This document shows, one piece after another, positions 25,428-35,657 of a DNA stretch of 64,000 bases. Source of the DNA: Pedobacter sp. JY14-1 (GTDB lineage: Bacteria; Bacteroidota; Bacteroidia; Sphingobacteriales; Sphingobacteriaceae); the NCBI RefSeq assembly GCF_029269825.1, contig NZ_JARJHU010000005.1:649115-713114 (forward strand). The letters run 5' to 3'. Numbering within the stretch: position 1 is the stretch's first letter; every line of letters begins with the position of its first letter. Made by a program: the position numbers and the translations under genes. A model generated the notes under the pieces. The model made no database searches. It was not told the origin of the DNA and saw nothing but the letters and a program-made list of their open reading frames with translations.

Positions 25428-26539
25428 TGCACTTTTTTAACAAATATAGACACAAAGCCATTAAAGACGAGAAAAATGAACAAGAGGATATCCAGTAGCG
25501 GGAACCACCAGCACAGCCCGCCGTAGTTAAGCCGCTTCAGCAGCCTAGGATAGACAAAACAGCGGATCAGCAGGCTCAAGGCGAAAATGCCAGCAGCAAT
25601 ATAGCAGGCAGGTTGCAAAAAAAGACAGGCCATAAAAAACACGTAAAACAGAAACTGAAAAATGACCTGTACCGAAAGCACAAACCTATGTTTTCCTTTA
25701 TACAGCTTTCCGGCTCCCGCATGGCGTTTTTTTTGCCTCAGATAAGCAAGAAAAGTCGTCTTGGGGACACTCCAGACCTGTGTATCCTTGTGTACGCGTA
25801 TTGCTGTGTTGCGCCCCGTAGCGTGCGCATTCACAAACAGATCATCATCCCCGGAAGGAACGTGCATATGACTTGCAAAGCCCTTGTTTTTAAAAAACAA
25901 AGTCTTTTTATATGCCATATTGCGTCCTACGCCCATATAAGGCATTCCCTTCAGTGCAAAAGACAAATAATTAACCGCGGTAAAAAAAGTCTCGAAACGT
26001 ATCAGCGCATTCAGCAGCCCGCCACGTTTCACATAAGGCGAATACCCCAGAAGGATTTCGGTATCCTCATCAGCAGGCTGCTGCATCCTCCTCAACCAAA
26101 ATACCGAAGCAGGAACGCAGTCTGCATCCGTAAACACCAGCCAGTCATATTTCGCCGCTTTGATGCCCATTGTCACCGCAAATTTCTTACCCGCGATAAA
26201 CTTTCCGCTTTCATTGATCGTCACCACTTTCAAATGCGGATAGACCGCTGAAAACTCCTCAAGCACTTCCCTCGTTGCATCCCAGGAACGGTCGTTCACC
26301 ACTACCACCTCAAATTCAGGATAATCCTGCTCCAGTACCGCAGGCAGGAATTCTCTGAGGTTCGCCGCCTCATTCCGCGCGCAAACAATAACACTAAGCG
26401 GTCTTTCTCCACCTTCATCATCGGTCTCCACCGGATTGAGAACAAGCTTCAGATGCACAAACAGCGTAAAATAAATCTGAATTAAAAAACAAAAGACCAG
26501 CCCGCCAAGCAGGCCGTATTCGACAAAGGTTAGTTCCAC
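25418..26539 (-). CDS. membrane-bound family 2 glycosyltransferase
   Basis: A 373-residue protein with an N-terminal membrane helix (YGLLGGLVFCFLIQIYFTLF), a GT-A GT2 domain (SVIVCARNEAANLREF, VVVVNDRSWDATREV, FTDADC for the DxD site, then a QxxRW-like RQKKRHAGAGK region) and three or so C-terminal membrane helices. This layout matches processive or lipid-linked sugar transferases of the inner membrane. The sugar and acceptor cannot be read from sequence. The start is GTG at 26539. It precedes rsmG with a 10-base overlap. Confidence 0.9.
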   Translation of the reverse strand: MELTFVEYGLLGGLVFCFLIQIYFTLFVHLKLVLNPVETDDEGGERPLSVIVCARNEAANLREFLPAVLEQDYPEFEVVVVNDRSWDATREVLEEFSAVYPHLKVVTINESGKFIAGKKFAVTMGIKAAKYDWLVFTDADCVPASVFWLRRMQQPADEDTEILLGYSPYVKRGGLLNALIRFETFFTAVNYLSFALKGMPYMGVGRNMAYKKTLFFKNKGFASHMHVPSGDDDLFVNAHATGRNTAIRVHKDTQVWSVPKTTFLAYLRQKKRHAGAGKLYKGKHRFVLSVQVIFQFLFYVFFMACLFLQPACYIAAGIFALSLLIRCFVYPRLLKRLNYGGLCWWFPLLDILLFIFLVFNGFVSIFVKKVQWK

Positions 26540-26621
26540 GGTTTAATTTAAACAGGCCGCAAATTTCTCATTTTAAATCGGTAATGCCGACCCGTGTTGA
26601 TAAAATCAGGCGCTTTTTTGC

Positions 26622-26629
26622 TATTTTTG
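26622..26629 (+). promoter_or_regulatory. candidate -7 element before tgt
   Basis: TATTTTTG, 16 bases before the tgt ATG; a TTG lies 22 bases upstream of it, a little farther than ideal. Confidence 0.4.
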
Positions 26630-26645
26630 TACCGATTTACGTACA

Positions 26646-27776
<1,131 letters not shown>

Positions 27777-27796
27777 CCGGTTTTCCCAGAAATCCC

Positions 27797-28900
27797 ATGA
27801 AACTCCTGAGAGGCAGAATCAAGATCATCGACTGGTACATTATCAGCAAGTATTTAGGCACTTTCCTGTATACCTTGACCCTGTTCGTGGTGATCATCAT
27901 CATATTCGACCTTTCAGAAAAACTGGACGACTTCCTGAAGGCCAACCTTACTTTCTGGCAGGTAGTGAGCCTTTATTATGCTGGCTCCATTCCCTTTTAC
28001 GTAAATATGCTCTCCCCGCTGATCAACTTCATCGCTGTGATATTTTTTACGGCAAAAATGGCTGATCAGACCGAAATTGTGCCCATATTGAGCGGTGGTG
28101 TTAGCTTTAACAGATTCCTCGCTCCGTATTTTGCATCCGCATTTATCATTTTCGCAGCCAACCTTGCTGCTAACCTGTACATCCTGCCCTACACCAATCA
28201 GCTCAAAAACAGCTTCGAAAACACCTATGTAAAGACTAATGCCTCGGTAAATAAACGCGACATCCATATGAAACTGGACGACAAGACCTACATCTACATG
28301 GATTACTTCAACAATGCGACCAAAGTAGGCACCAAATTTTCCCTGGACAATTTCAAAGGCGATACCCTTACCAAAAAGCTGGTTGCTGAAGAGATCCGCT
28401 GGGATTCTCTTAAACGCAACTGGAAGCTCAGCAACTACTCTATCAGGTATGTCAATGGCCTGAAGGAAACCTTCGTCAACGGTACAGGAAAAACCAAGGA
28501 TACCGTCCTCGATATGCGGCCCAATGACTTTTCAGCCTTTGACAATATCTATGAAAACCTGAGTAACAAAGAACTTTCAGAAAAGATCAGAAAAGAAAAG
28601 ATCAGGGGTACAGGTATCATGAACGATCTGCTTTTCGAGCAGTATAAACGCTATTTCCATCCTCTTTCCGCATTCGTTCTCACCCTCATCGGGGTTGCAT
28701 TGTCCTCACGTAAAGTGCGCGGCGGTGTCGGTCTGCCCCTGGGCATCGGCATCCTGCTCAGCTTCGCCTATATCGTATTTAACCAGTTTGCCAAAATGTT
28801 TTCCCTGAAGGGTGGTGCCCCTCCTCTCTTTGCTGTGATCGCGCCGACGCTGATCTTCGGCCTTCTGGGGCTTTACCTGCTTAAAAAGGCACCTAAATAG
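27797..28900 (+). CDS. LptF/LptG family LPS export permease
   Basis: A 367-residue inner-membrane protein of the YjgP/YjgQ family, a permease subunit of the Lpt machine that carries lipopolysaccharide to the outer membrane. It has three N-terminal membrane helices (from YIISKYLGTFLYTLTLFVV), a periplasmic jellyroll-like middle (DDKTYIYMDYFNNATKVGT, then LKRNWKLSNYSIRYVNG) and three C-terminal helices (FHPLSAFVLTLIGVALSS). Lying 20 bases after tgt, it is probably in the same transcript. F versus G identity is not assignable by eye. Confidence 0.9.
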   Translation: MKLLRGRIKIIDWYIISKYLGTFLYTLTLFVVIIIIFDLSEKLDDFLKANLTFWQVVSLYYAGSIPFYVNMLSPLINFIAVIFFTAKMADQTEIVPILSGGVSFNRFLAPYFASAFIIFAANLAANLYILPYTNQLKNSFENTYVKTNASVNKRDIHMKLDDKTYIYMDYFNNATKVGTKFSLDNFKGDTLTKKLVAEEIRWDSLKRNWKLSNYSIRYVNGLKETFVNGTGKTKDTVLDMRPNDFSAFDNIYENLSNKELSEKIRKEKIRGTGIMNDLLFEQYKRYFHPLSAFVLTLIGVALSSRKVRGGVGLPLGIGILLSFAYIVFNQFAKMFSLKGGAPPLFAVIAPTLIFGLLGLYLLKKAPK

Positions 28901-28906
28901 ATCCCA

Positions 28907-29800
28907 ATGACTCCAAGTACTTCTGCCGTGACCAGGAATTTACTTATCCTGCATCTTACCGTATTCATCTGGGGCTTCACTGGCATCTTAGGCGCCTTGA
29001 TTTCTGTCAGTGCCATCCACCTGGTCTGGTACCGGGTCATGATAGCAAGCATTTCTCTTTTTGTATGGTTCAGCATCAGTAAAACCAGTCTGCTGATCAG
29101 CAGAAAACAGTTCTTCCAATACCTCTTTACGGGGGCAATCGTCGCGATACACTGGATATTGTTCTTTTACGCCATCAAGGTTTCCACAGTTTCTGTTACG
29201 CTGGTATGTCTCTCTTCCTTTACGCTTTTTACTGCCATTTTAGAACCACTGATCAAAAGACAACCCATTCTGATCCCAGACGTGATCATCGGCCTGATCA
29301 TCATTCTGGGCATTTATCTCATCTTTAAATTCGAATCCCGGTACACGCTGGGTATTATACTCGGGCTTGTTTCAGCTGTTGGGTCCAGTCTGTTTTCGAT
29401 CATCAATTCCACACTGGTGCAAAAAGGCGACCCAAAGATTATCGGCTTTTACGAGATTTCAGGTGCTTTCATCTGGATCACTTTATACCGGCTCTGCACC
29501 GGCGAACTGTCCAGTGAACGTTTCGATTTGATTCTGACCGACTGGCTTTACCTAGGCCTGCTCGGCACCATTTGCACCGCTCTGGCTTATGTTGCCGGAG
29601 TAGCCGTAATGCGCACATTATCGGCCTTCAGGGTAGCGCTCATCACCAACCTGGAGCCTGTTTACGGCATTATTTTAGCCTTCATTTTCTTCGGCACTAG
29701 AGAGTCCCTGTCCATCGGTTTTTACCTCGGTGCCCTCCTGATTTTAGGCTCGGTTTTCCTCTACCCGGTATACAAAAAGTACAGGAAACTTGAGCACTAA
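28907..29800 (+). CDS. EamA family (DMT) transporter
   Basis: A 297-residue polytopic inner-membrane protein with about ten hydrophobic segments arranged as two EamA repeats, the second ending ALITNLEPVYGIILAFIFFG, a hallmark of drug/metabolite transporters. It begins 6 bases after the LptF/G stop, so it is likely the third gene of a tgt-lptF/G-eamA transcript. The substrate is unknown; families of this type export amino acids, nucleosides or other small metabolites. Confidence 0.9.
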   Translation: MTPSTSAVTRNLLILHLTVFIWGFTGILGALISVSAIHLVWYRVMIASISLFVWFSISKTSLLISRKQFFQYLFTGAIVAIHWILFFYAIKVSTVSVTLVCLSSFTLFTAILEPLIKRQPILIPDVIIGLIIILGIYLIFKFESRYTLGIILGLVSAVGSSLFSIINSTLVQKGDPKIIGFYEISGAFIWITLYRLCTGELSSERFDLILTDWLYLGLLGTICTALAYVAGVAVMRTLSAFRVALITNLEPVYGIILAFIFFGTRESLSIGFYLGALLILGSVFLYPVYKKYRKLEH

Positions 29801-30499
29801 GCAGTACTTATTATTGTCTTATCGCTGCTTTTCTATTGTTTCACCACTTCATTCTTGGCGAGAACCGCTCCCCTTTTCCGGGTTTTCCAACATCAGGAAA
29901 CCGGCAAATTATTATTCTTTCCCTTCGCGATTTTTGCTATAATTCCTTGCTTATCATGACGAAAAAACAACCGATCTGCCCTGGTATAACTAACAACCTG
30001 TCACTGAAAAAAACATCAGGCCATCATTAAAAACATCTGCTGACCATCATAAAAATCGCCAGCTCCCAGATAGCAGAAATACATTCCAAGGTACTCATTT
30101 TTAACCTTAGTAATACCCGGTTCTGCTGACCTGGAAGCTTCAAAAAAACACCTTGTAAGGTACAGCAGGAAAGACAAAAATTACCTGGAAAATCAACAAT
30201 TCCGATCTGAATTTGAGCATACATCTCCCGCTCATTGTACCGGAATTTTATTTTAATTCCGGTACAATTAGTGTATCTTCATCAGCAACGCAACTAATGA
30301 TACAAAAAACATACACCGGCAGGAAAACCACCATAAAACAATATAAAAAAACGGCATTTAATACTGATACTCAAAAACAAATAATAATAAATAAGCATTT
30401 GTTATTCAATATTTTAAATACAAAAATATAAATTAAAAATAAACCTAGTAACCGCTCCAGACTATCGAAATAAACTAATATTTTTAGCATAACAATTAA
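29801..30499. other. 700-base gap without a credible gene
   Basis: Several short frames exist on both strands, but none has a plausible start, codon use or protein-like sequence. The last 250 bases are extremely AT-rich. The only strong structure is the inverted repeat at 30234-30268. No tRNA, small stable RNA or mobile-element end is recognisable. Confidence 0.6.
30234..30268. repeat. perfect 14-bp inverted repeat
   Basis: ATTGTACCGGAATT and its exact complement flank a 7-base loop (TTATTTT). It could be a transcription terminator (a short AT-rich stretch follows), a protein-binding dyad, or a scar of a small mobile element; it is 230 bases upstream of the next gene. Confidence 0.7.
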
Positions 30500-33382
30500 A
30501 TGCATCATATCACAATATACAAATCATTAAAAATCAATATAATTACAATTATTATATTAAGTACAATTTCACAACAAGTGTCTGCACAGATTTTTGGTGA
30601 GGAACAGAACCCACTTAGTGTAAAATGGCGTCAGATAAAGGCTGATGGGTTCAGCATCATCTTTCCCCTAGAACTTGAAAAGGAAGCCAACAGAATGGCC
30701 ACTACGCTGAGCACCATTTATCCCCGTGTCGGGTACAGTCTCGGACAACAGAAAACTACCCTCTCACTCCTGCTTCAGAACCGCGGCGTAGTAGCCAACG
30801 GCTTCGTCAGACTTGCCCCGAAAAAGTCAGAATTTTACAGCACCCCACCCCAGGGTTTCGATAGCCAGGACTGGCTCAACAACCTGGCTGTTCATGAGCT
30901 CCGGCACGTCGCCCAGTTCGATAAACTGACCGGCGGCAGAGCCTTCCCATTCCCCGAGGAAATTTACTTCGCCTGGTTTGGCCTCAGCATCCCCACCTGG
31001 TTCTTCGAAGGCGACGCTGTCATCACCGAAACTACACTCACCCAATCGGGACGCGGACGGCAACCCGAATGGATCATGCCCTACCGGACCACCCTGCTCG
31101 AAGGAAAAAAAATCAGTTACTCCAAAGCCTACTTCGGATCGGACAAAGATGTCACTCCCGGTTACTATCAGCTTGGCTACCTCATGACCGCCAACATGAG
31201 AAAGGCCGAAGGCGCTATTCTTTTTGACAGCGTCCTCTCCGACATCCGCCGCCGGCCGCTACGGCTATACCCATTTTCCAACAGCCTCCGCAAGTTTACC
31301 GGCAAAGGCTCCAGGAAATGGTTCCTGCAAACCACAGATACCATTCGCAAATACTGGCAGACACAAGCCGCACAGTCCCATGGCATCGATTACCCTGCAG
31401 TCAACCCCCAGATCGGCGTCGCCACCAGTTATTACCTTCCAGTCAGGCTCCCCGACGGACGCATTCTTGCGCTCAAAGAGAGCAAGAAAGAAACCAACCA
31501 TTTTGTCATCATTGACCATTCGAAAAAAGAGCAGCGCCTCTTCGGTATCGCCTACCAGGAGCAACCCTGGTTCAGTTACGCAGCCGGCAGGATTACCTGG
31601 GACGAAGTCCGCTACGATCCCCGGTACAAACAACGCAGCTACAGTGTCCTCTGCACTTATGATCTGCTTTCTCGGAAGTACCGTAAACTCAGCTCCCGTA
31701 GCAGACTTTTCTCTCCTTCGCTTTCTGCTGACGGCAGCAAGATTGTAGCCGTACAGATCGACCTCTCCAACCAGTCCAGTCTCGTCGAGCTTGATGCCAC
31801 AAACGGGAAGATCCTTAACGTACTGCCCAATCCCCGCAACCTGATCCTCCAGACACCCTCCTACGACAGCAGCGGACAGCTGATCACCTACATCGCTGTC
31901 AGCGAAAAAGGGAAATCCCTGGAAGTGATCAGCATCACCGGAAAGCAACGGCAAATGATTGCTGAAACCAGACAGCAACTGGGAAGGCCAATATATTTTA
32001 ACCGCTGCATCGTTTTTAATGCCCACTACAACGGGATCAATAACATTTATAAGCTAGATACCGCGTCAAAAAAAATAAGCGCGCTGAGCGCCTCTAAATA
32101 CGGCGCATTTAACGCAACGCCCGAGAGTCCCTCGGCAAATAACGGCCATGCTACGGAAAAACTGACGTTCAGCGATTACGCGCTCCATGGCTTCAACATC
32201 GCGGAGTTGGCGACCGGCCTCACCAGGGAAACCCCGCAGGACACCACCGATCAGCAACCATCACTGGCCAACCCGGAAAACCACTTTGTCAACTTTGCTA
32301 CTGCAGCCATAACCCAGGAAGTAAAAACACCCGGTCAAAACATCTTTGACAGCATCCCTGCCAAAAACTTTCCCTCCACACCCTATCCTGCACTCAGCAA
32401 CCTCTTGAACTTCCACAGCATCAGCCCTTTCATCGAAAACGAATACCGCGGCGGCTTCGAGCTCAAATCCAATAACCTGCTCAGCACCTTTGACTTCTTT
32501 ACCGGCGCGGGCTATCAACGCGACATTCGCCGCTTTGATTACTATAGCGGCTTCAGCTTCAAGGCATTCTATCCCATCATCCGGGCTACCTACCGCAACC
32601 GCCCCCTTCGTACTTTTTACAACAGCAAAACCGGCATGCAACAAGGCGACTGGCGGGAAAACACCATCCAGTTGCAAGCCTCGCTGCCCCTAAGCATCAA
32701 CGCCCTTGCTCACAGCTACAGTTTCTCCTTCAACACCATCACCAGCTACACCAGCCGGTACCAATATGAAAACCTGCCCGCTAACTTCATCGGCACCATC
32801 AGGTTTCCCATGGAATACAATTTCGCCTTTACCCACAGCCTGAGACAGGCCGGGCGTGACATCGCACCCAGGTGGGGGCAGGTCTTCAGGCTCACCTTTA
32901 TTCACCAGCCTTTTGATGACAAGCTAAAGGGCAGGATCTTCGCCACCGAAAACTTCCTGTACTTCCCCGGCATCCTGCATAATCATTCCTTCCTCGCCAA
33001 CTTCAATTACCAGACTGCCAGCGGTATCCGCAGGTACGAGCAGCAGATCAACACCGTATATGGCTACAACAACATCAGGGCCCGCAGCGCACTGAATAAC
33101 ACCCTGCTGTTCAACTACCGCTTCCCTTTCGCCTTCCCCGACGCCGAGATCGGCCCGCTCGCCTACGTAAAAAACTTAAGGGCAGGCCTGTTCTGTCACT
33201 ACGAGAACATCGGCACGGAAACCAATCTGGCGCAACCCAAAACCTATGGCTTCGAACTCCGGAGCAGCATGCACCTGCTGCGCTACCAGCCCCTCGCCGA
33301 CATTGGCGCAAGATTTGTTTTCGTCAATAGAATTTACCATCAAAACCCTATATTGGAATTTATTTTTAATTACCGCTTTTGA
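30500..33382 (+). CDS. exported gluzincin-like / beta-propeller / outer-membrane barrel protein
   Basis: A 960-residue protein with a signal peptide (about 1-29, ending QQVSAQ). Residues 60-180 look like a gluzincin peptidase-like domain: HELRH at 132-136 fits HExxH, with a WFFEGDAVITE segment (Glu170) as possible third zinc ligand. The middle has TolB-like propeller repeats (LSADGSKIVAVQI, YDSSGQLITYIAV). The last about 350 residues are alternating aromatic/polar strands ending FIFNYRF, as in outer-membrane barrels. So it is probably an outer-membrane protein with a periplasmic or surface metallopeptidase-like part; substrate unknown. The body is rich in C-ending codons while the first 30 codons are strikingly AT-rich. 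Confidence 0.82.
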   Translation: MHHITIYKSLKINIITIIILSTISQQVSAQIFGEEQNPLSVKWRQIKADGFSIIFPLELEKEANRMATTLSTIYPRVGYSLGQQKTTLSLLLQNRGVVANGFVRLAPKKSEFYSTPPQGFDSQDWLNNLAVHELRHVAQFDKLTGGRAFPFPEEIYFAWFGLSIPTWFFEGDAVITETTLTQSGRGRQPEWIMPYRTTLLEGKKISYSKAYFGSDKDVTPGYYQLGYLMTANMRKAEGAILFDSVLSDIRRRPLRLYPFSNSLRKFTGKGSRKWFLQTTDTIRKYWQTQAAQSHGIDYPAVNPQIGVATSYYLPVRLPDGRILALKESKKETNHFVIIDHSKKEQRLFGIAYQEQPWFSYAAGRITWDEVRYDPRYKQRSYSVLCTYDLLSRKYRKLSSRSRLFSPSLSADGSKIVAVQIDLSNQSSLVELDATNGKILNVLPNPRNLILQTPSYDSSGQLITYIAVSEKGKSLEVISITGKQRQMIAETRQQLGRPIYFNRCIVFNAHYNGINNIYKLDTASKKISALSASKYGAFNATPESPSANNGHATEKLTFSDYALHGFNIAELATGLTRETPQDTTDQQPSLANPENHFVNFATAAITQEVKTPGQNIFDSIPAKNFPSTPYPALSNLLNFHSISPFIENEYRGGFELKSNNLLSTFDFFTGAGYQRDIRRFDYYSGFSFKAFYPIIRATYRNRPLRTFYNSKTGMQQGDWRENTIQLQASLPLSINALAHSYSFSFNTITSYTSRYQYENLPANFIGTIRFPMEYNFAFTHSLRQAGRDIAPRWGQVFRLTFIHQPFDDKLKGRIFATENFLYFPGILHNHSFLANFNYQTASGIRRYEQQINTVYGYNNIRARSALNNTLLFNYRFPFAFPDAEIGPLAYVKNLRAGLFCHYENIGTETNLAQPKTYGFELRSSMHLLRYQPLADIGARFVFVNRIYHQNPILEFIFNYRF

Positions 33383-33388
33383 CGGCGT

Positions 33389-33413
33389 TATTTTTGACAA
33401 AGATTTATTTTTG
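33389..33413 (+). promoter_or_regulatory. tandem -7-like elements before the LapA-like gene
   Basis: The 11-mer TTATTTTTGAC occurs twice (33388-33398, 33405-33415), each containing TATTTTTG. A third partial copy, TTTTGAC, overlaps the preceding stop codon. They lie about 120 bases before the LapA-like ATG and may be tandem promoters or a chance AT-rich repeat. Confidence 0.35.
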
Positions 33414-33534
33414 ACTACACACGGTTAATCAATTCATTTTCGGCAAGAGGATGAACGACTTTGATAAAAAAATTCACTTTTTTGAGGCGAATGAATCAAA
33501 AAGAAGCTAAATTCCACTGTAAAAGACAAATCCT

Positions 33535-33828
33535 ATGAGCGCAAAAACCATCTTCATCATCGCATTTACCGCCATCATCACCGTGTTCCTGATGAGCAAC
33601 ACCGATGCTGTTAACTTTGACTTCCTCTTTTTTGAAAAACCGATCAGTAAGTTGCTTGTCGTGGGTATTTGCACCCTTATCGGCTTCATATTGGGCTTCT
33701 GGGCAGGGCGCCCGCGCGTTACCGTAAGCACCTATGATAAAAACGGCCTTCAGGATTACTCCGAAGACCGTAATAAGAATGCTCCTAAAAAAGAGCTGGA
33801 CGATGAAGACCGGGACTACATTAGCTAA
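33535..33828 (+). CDS. LapA-like (DUF1049) small membrane protein
   Basis: A 97-residue inner-membrane protein with two hydrophobic helices (TIFIIAFTAIITVFLMSN and LLVVGICTLIGFILGFWAG) separated by the NTDAVNFDFLFFEKPIS segment, and an acidic, charged cytoplasmic tail ending in DDEDRDYIS. This layout matches the LapA domain (DUF1049) family, in other bacteria linked to lipopolysaccharide assembly control; role here is not established. Confidence 0.75.
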   Translation: MSAKTIFIIAFTAIITVFLMSNTDAVNFDFLFFEKPISKLLVVGICTLIGFILGFWAGRPRVTVSTYDKNGLQDYSEDRNKNAPKKELDDEDRDYIS

Positions 33829-33890
33829 CAGCCTCTGAGTTGGTCAGCAATTAGAAACCGTATCGTGAGCACAACAAGCAATGTCGGCTG

Positions 33891-35057
33891 CTAATCCAAC
33901 GCTTGCCTGATATCGCCCAGAATATCTTCAATATGCTCCAAACCGATAGAAAGACGTATCGTACCCTGCTCTATACCCACCTGCAGTCTTTCCTCCTCAC
34001 TTAGTTTAGAATGCGTACTCGTGGCCGGATGCGTCGCGATAGACCGCGTATCTCCCAGATTCGCAGAGATCGAAAACATCTTCAAGCCGTCCATAAAAGA
34101 CCGCGCGGCTTCCACACCGCCGTCCAGCACCAGCGTCACAATACCACCACCGGCACGCATCTGCTTCTTCGCGATAGCATATTGTGGATGCGAAGGCAAA
34201 AATGGGTACATCACCTTTTTCACTTTTGGATGACTTTCCAGGAATTCCGCCACCTTAAGCGCATTTTCACAATGCCTGTCCATACGGACCGCCAACGTCT
34301 CCAGGCTCTTAGACAGCACCCAGGCATTAAACGGCGACATCGCCGGCCCACTGTGCCGTGCAAAACCTTCGATCTCCCTGATCAGTGCATTTGAACCCAG
34401 AATAATCCCCCCCAAAGTACGGCCCTGACCGTCGATGAACTTGGTCGCCGAATGGATTGAAATATCTGCACCCAGCCTGATGGGCTGCTGCAGGTAAGGT
34501 GTTGCAAAACAATTGTCGATCACCAGTAGCGCGCCGTACTGCTTTGCAAAATTACCCAGCCACTCCAGGTCGATGATGTCGATGCCCGGATTGGAAGGCG
34601 TTTCCACAAAGATGATCCGCGTATTCGGCTGTATACCCTGTTCCCATTGTTCCGGCTTGTCCAAATCCGCGTAAGTATAGGTAATACCCCATTTAGAGAA
34701 CACATTATTGAGCAGCTGGTGCGTAGAGCCAAATACGGAACGGCTCGACAGCACATGGTCGCCCGATTTCAGAAACGTCGCAAAAGTTGTAAAGATCGCT
34801 GCCATACCGCTGGCCGTGGCCCAGCCGGCCTCAGAACCCTCCAGAGCAGATATCTTACGGATCAGCTCATCTGTATTGGGGTTTGCGTAACGGCTGTATA
34901 CATTACCTTCCTTTTCATTGGCAAACAACGCCCGCATGTCCTCAGCATCGTCAAACTTATAACTGGAGGTCAGGTAAAGCGGTACCGAATGCTCCTTATA
35001 CTGGCTCCTTTCCGCCTGGAGGCGTATGGCAATGGTCTCAAAATTTTCTTGCTGCAT
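33891..35057 (-). CDS. metZ: Cys/Met metabolism PLP enzyme, probable O-succinylhomoserine sulfhydrylase
   Basis: A 388-residue fold-type I PLP enzyme of the trans-sulfuration family. The PLP lysine lies in SIHSATKFIDGQGRTLGG; the DGQGR form after the lysine is typical of MetZ-type O-succinylhomoserine sulfhydrylases, which use sulfide to make homocysteine. YSRYANPN and SGMAAIF near the N-terminus and LGDTRSIATHPATSTH near the C-terminus are conserved family blocks. Cystathionine gamma-synthase or methionine gamma-lyase activity cannot be excluded. It would consume the sulfide made by the cys operon. The OsmC gene lies 67 bases upstream on the same strand. Confidence 0.87.
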   Translation of the reverse strand: MQQENFETIAIRLQAERSQYKEHSVPLYLTSSYKFDDAEDMRALFANEKEGNVYSRYANPNTDELIRKISALEGSEAGWATASGMAAIFTTFATFLKSGDHVLSSRSVFGSTHQLLNNVFSKWGITYTYADLDKPEQWEQGIQPNTRIIFVETPSNPGIDIIDLEWLGNFAKQYGALLVIDNCFATPYLQQPIRLGADISIHSATKFIDGQGRTLGGIILGSNALIREIEGFARHSGPAMSPFNAWVLSKSLETLAVRMDRHCENALKVAEFLESHPKVKKVMYPFLPSHPQYAIAKKQMRAGGGIVTLVLDGGVEAARSFMDGLKMFSISANLGDTRSIATHPATSTHSKLSEEERLQVGIEQGTIRLSIGLEHIEDILGDIRQALD

Positions 35058-35124
35058 ATAATTTTGGTCAGTTAGTTTCTTAAATCAGATAGCTGCGCGG
35101 TAAGTCGCAGAATCGGGCATCCCT

Positions 35125-35538
35125 TCAGGTATGAATCTCGTAGGTATACTTCAATTTAGCTGAACGCTCCAGGATATTTGATACCGAACAATACTTTTCA
35201 AATGTCATGCTCAGCGCACGCTCCACCTTTTGGGGGCTCAACGCCCCGTAAAGATCAAAATGAATTGTGATCTCTTCGAAAATCTGAGGGATCTCTTCTC
35301 TCCGGGTGGCCTTAATGGAGATCTTCACATCGTCCAGAGGCTCCTTCTGTTTGGTCAGTACGTTCACCATATCAATGCCGCTGCAGCCACCCAGCCCTGC
35401 AAGGAGCATTTCCATCGGCCTGAAACCTTTACCTTCGCCCCCGATCTCCTGCTTCGCATCCAGTTCCACCTTAAACCCCGAGGCATTTTCAGCCTCAAAA
35501 TTAAATTTTCCGCTTTTGCGGATCAGATTGATTTCCAT
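35125..35538 (-). CDS. OsmC family protein
   Basis: A 137-residue OsmC/Ohr-fold protein. LLAGLGGCSGIDMVNVLTKQ holds the first conserved Cys and KYCSVSNILERSAKL the second, the pair that reduces organic hydroperoxides in this superfamily. I use the ATG at 35538 (MEINLIRKSGKFNFE); the 30-residue upstream extension contains a promoter-like TACATTTG and does not resemble the family. Peroxide substrate and physiological role are inferred. Confidence 0.88.
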   Translation of the reverse strand: MEINLIRKSGKFNFEAENASGFKVELDAKQEIGGEGKGFRPMEMLLAGLGGCSGIDMVNVLTKQKEPLDDVKISIKATRREEIPQIFEEITIHFDLYGALSPQKVERALSMTFEKYCSVSNILERSAKLKYTYEIHT

Positions 35539-35544
35539 AATGTA

Positions 35545-35552
35545 CAAATGTA
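35545..35552 (-). promoter_or_regulatory. candidate -7 element abutting the OsmC start
   Basis: TACATTTG ends 6 bases before the OsmC ATG, so transcription would start at or next to the start codon (leaderless mRNA). It sits in a GTAC-AAAT-GTAC dyad. Confidence 0.4.
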
Positions 35553-35657
35553 CCAAATTCCGGCCATTTACCATGATCCCGGAACCTACATCTGCTGAAT
35601 TGAAAGCATATATGGCAATGTGCATCAAATTATGACATTCACCAGAAGCAGTAACCC

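Noticed and set aside
29836..30224. Short frames in the 700-base gap as remnants of genes
   Set aside because: The translated pieces have no family resemblance and there is no pair of fragments that rejoin into a known protein.
31265..32026. A 253-codon minus-strand frame (and several others) inside the 960-residue gene
   Set aside because: The sense gene has GC-rich, C-ending codons that suppress stop codons on the other strand; the antisense sequences show no domain.
35065..35110. An 11-codon frame upstream of metZ as a possible leader peptide
   Set aside because: It has no Met or Cys run, no paired terminator/antiterminator after it, and the gap is short; chance is the simpler explanation.
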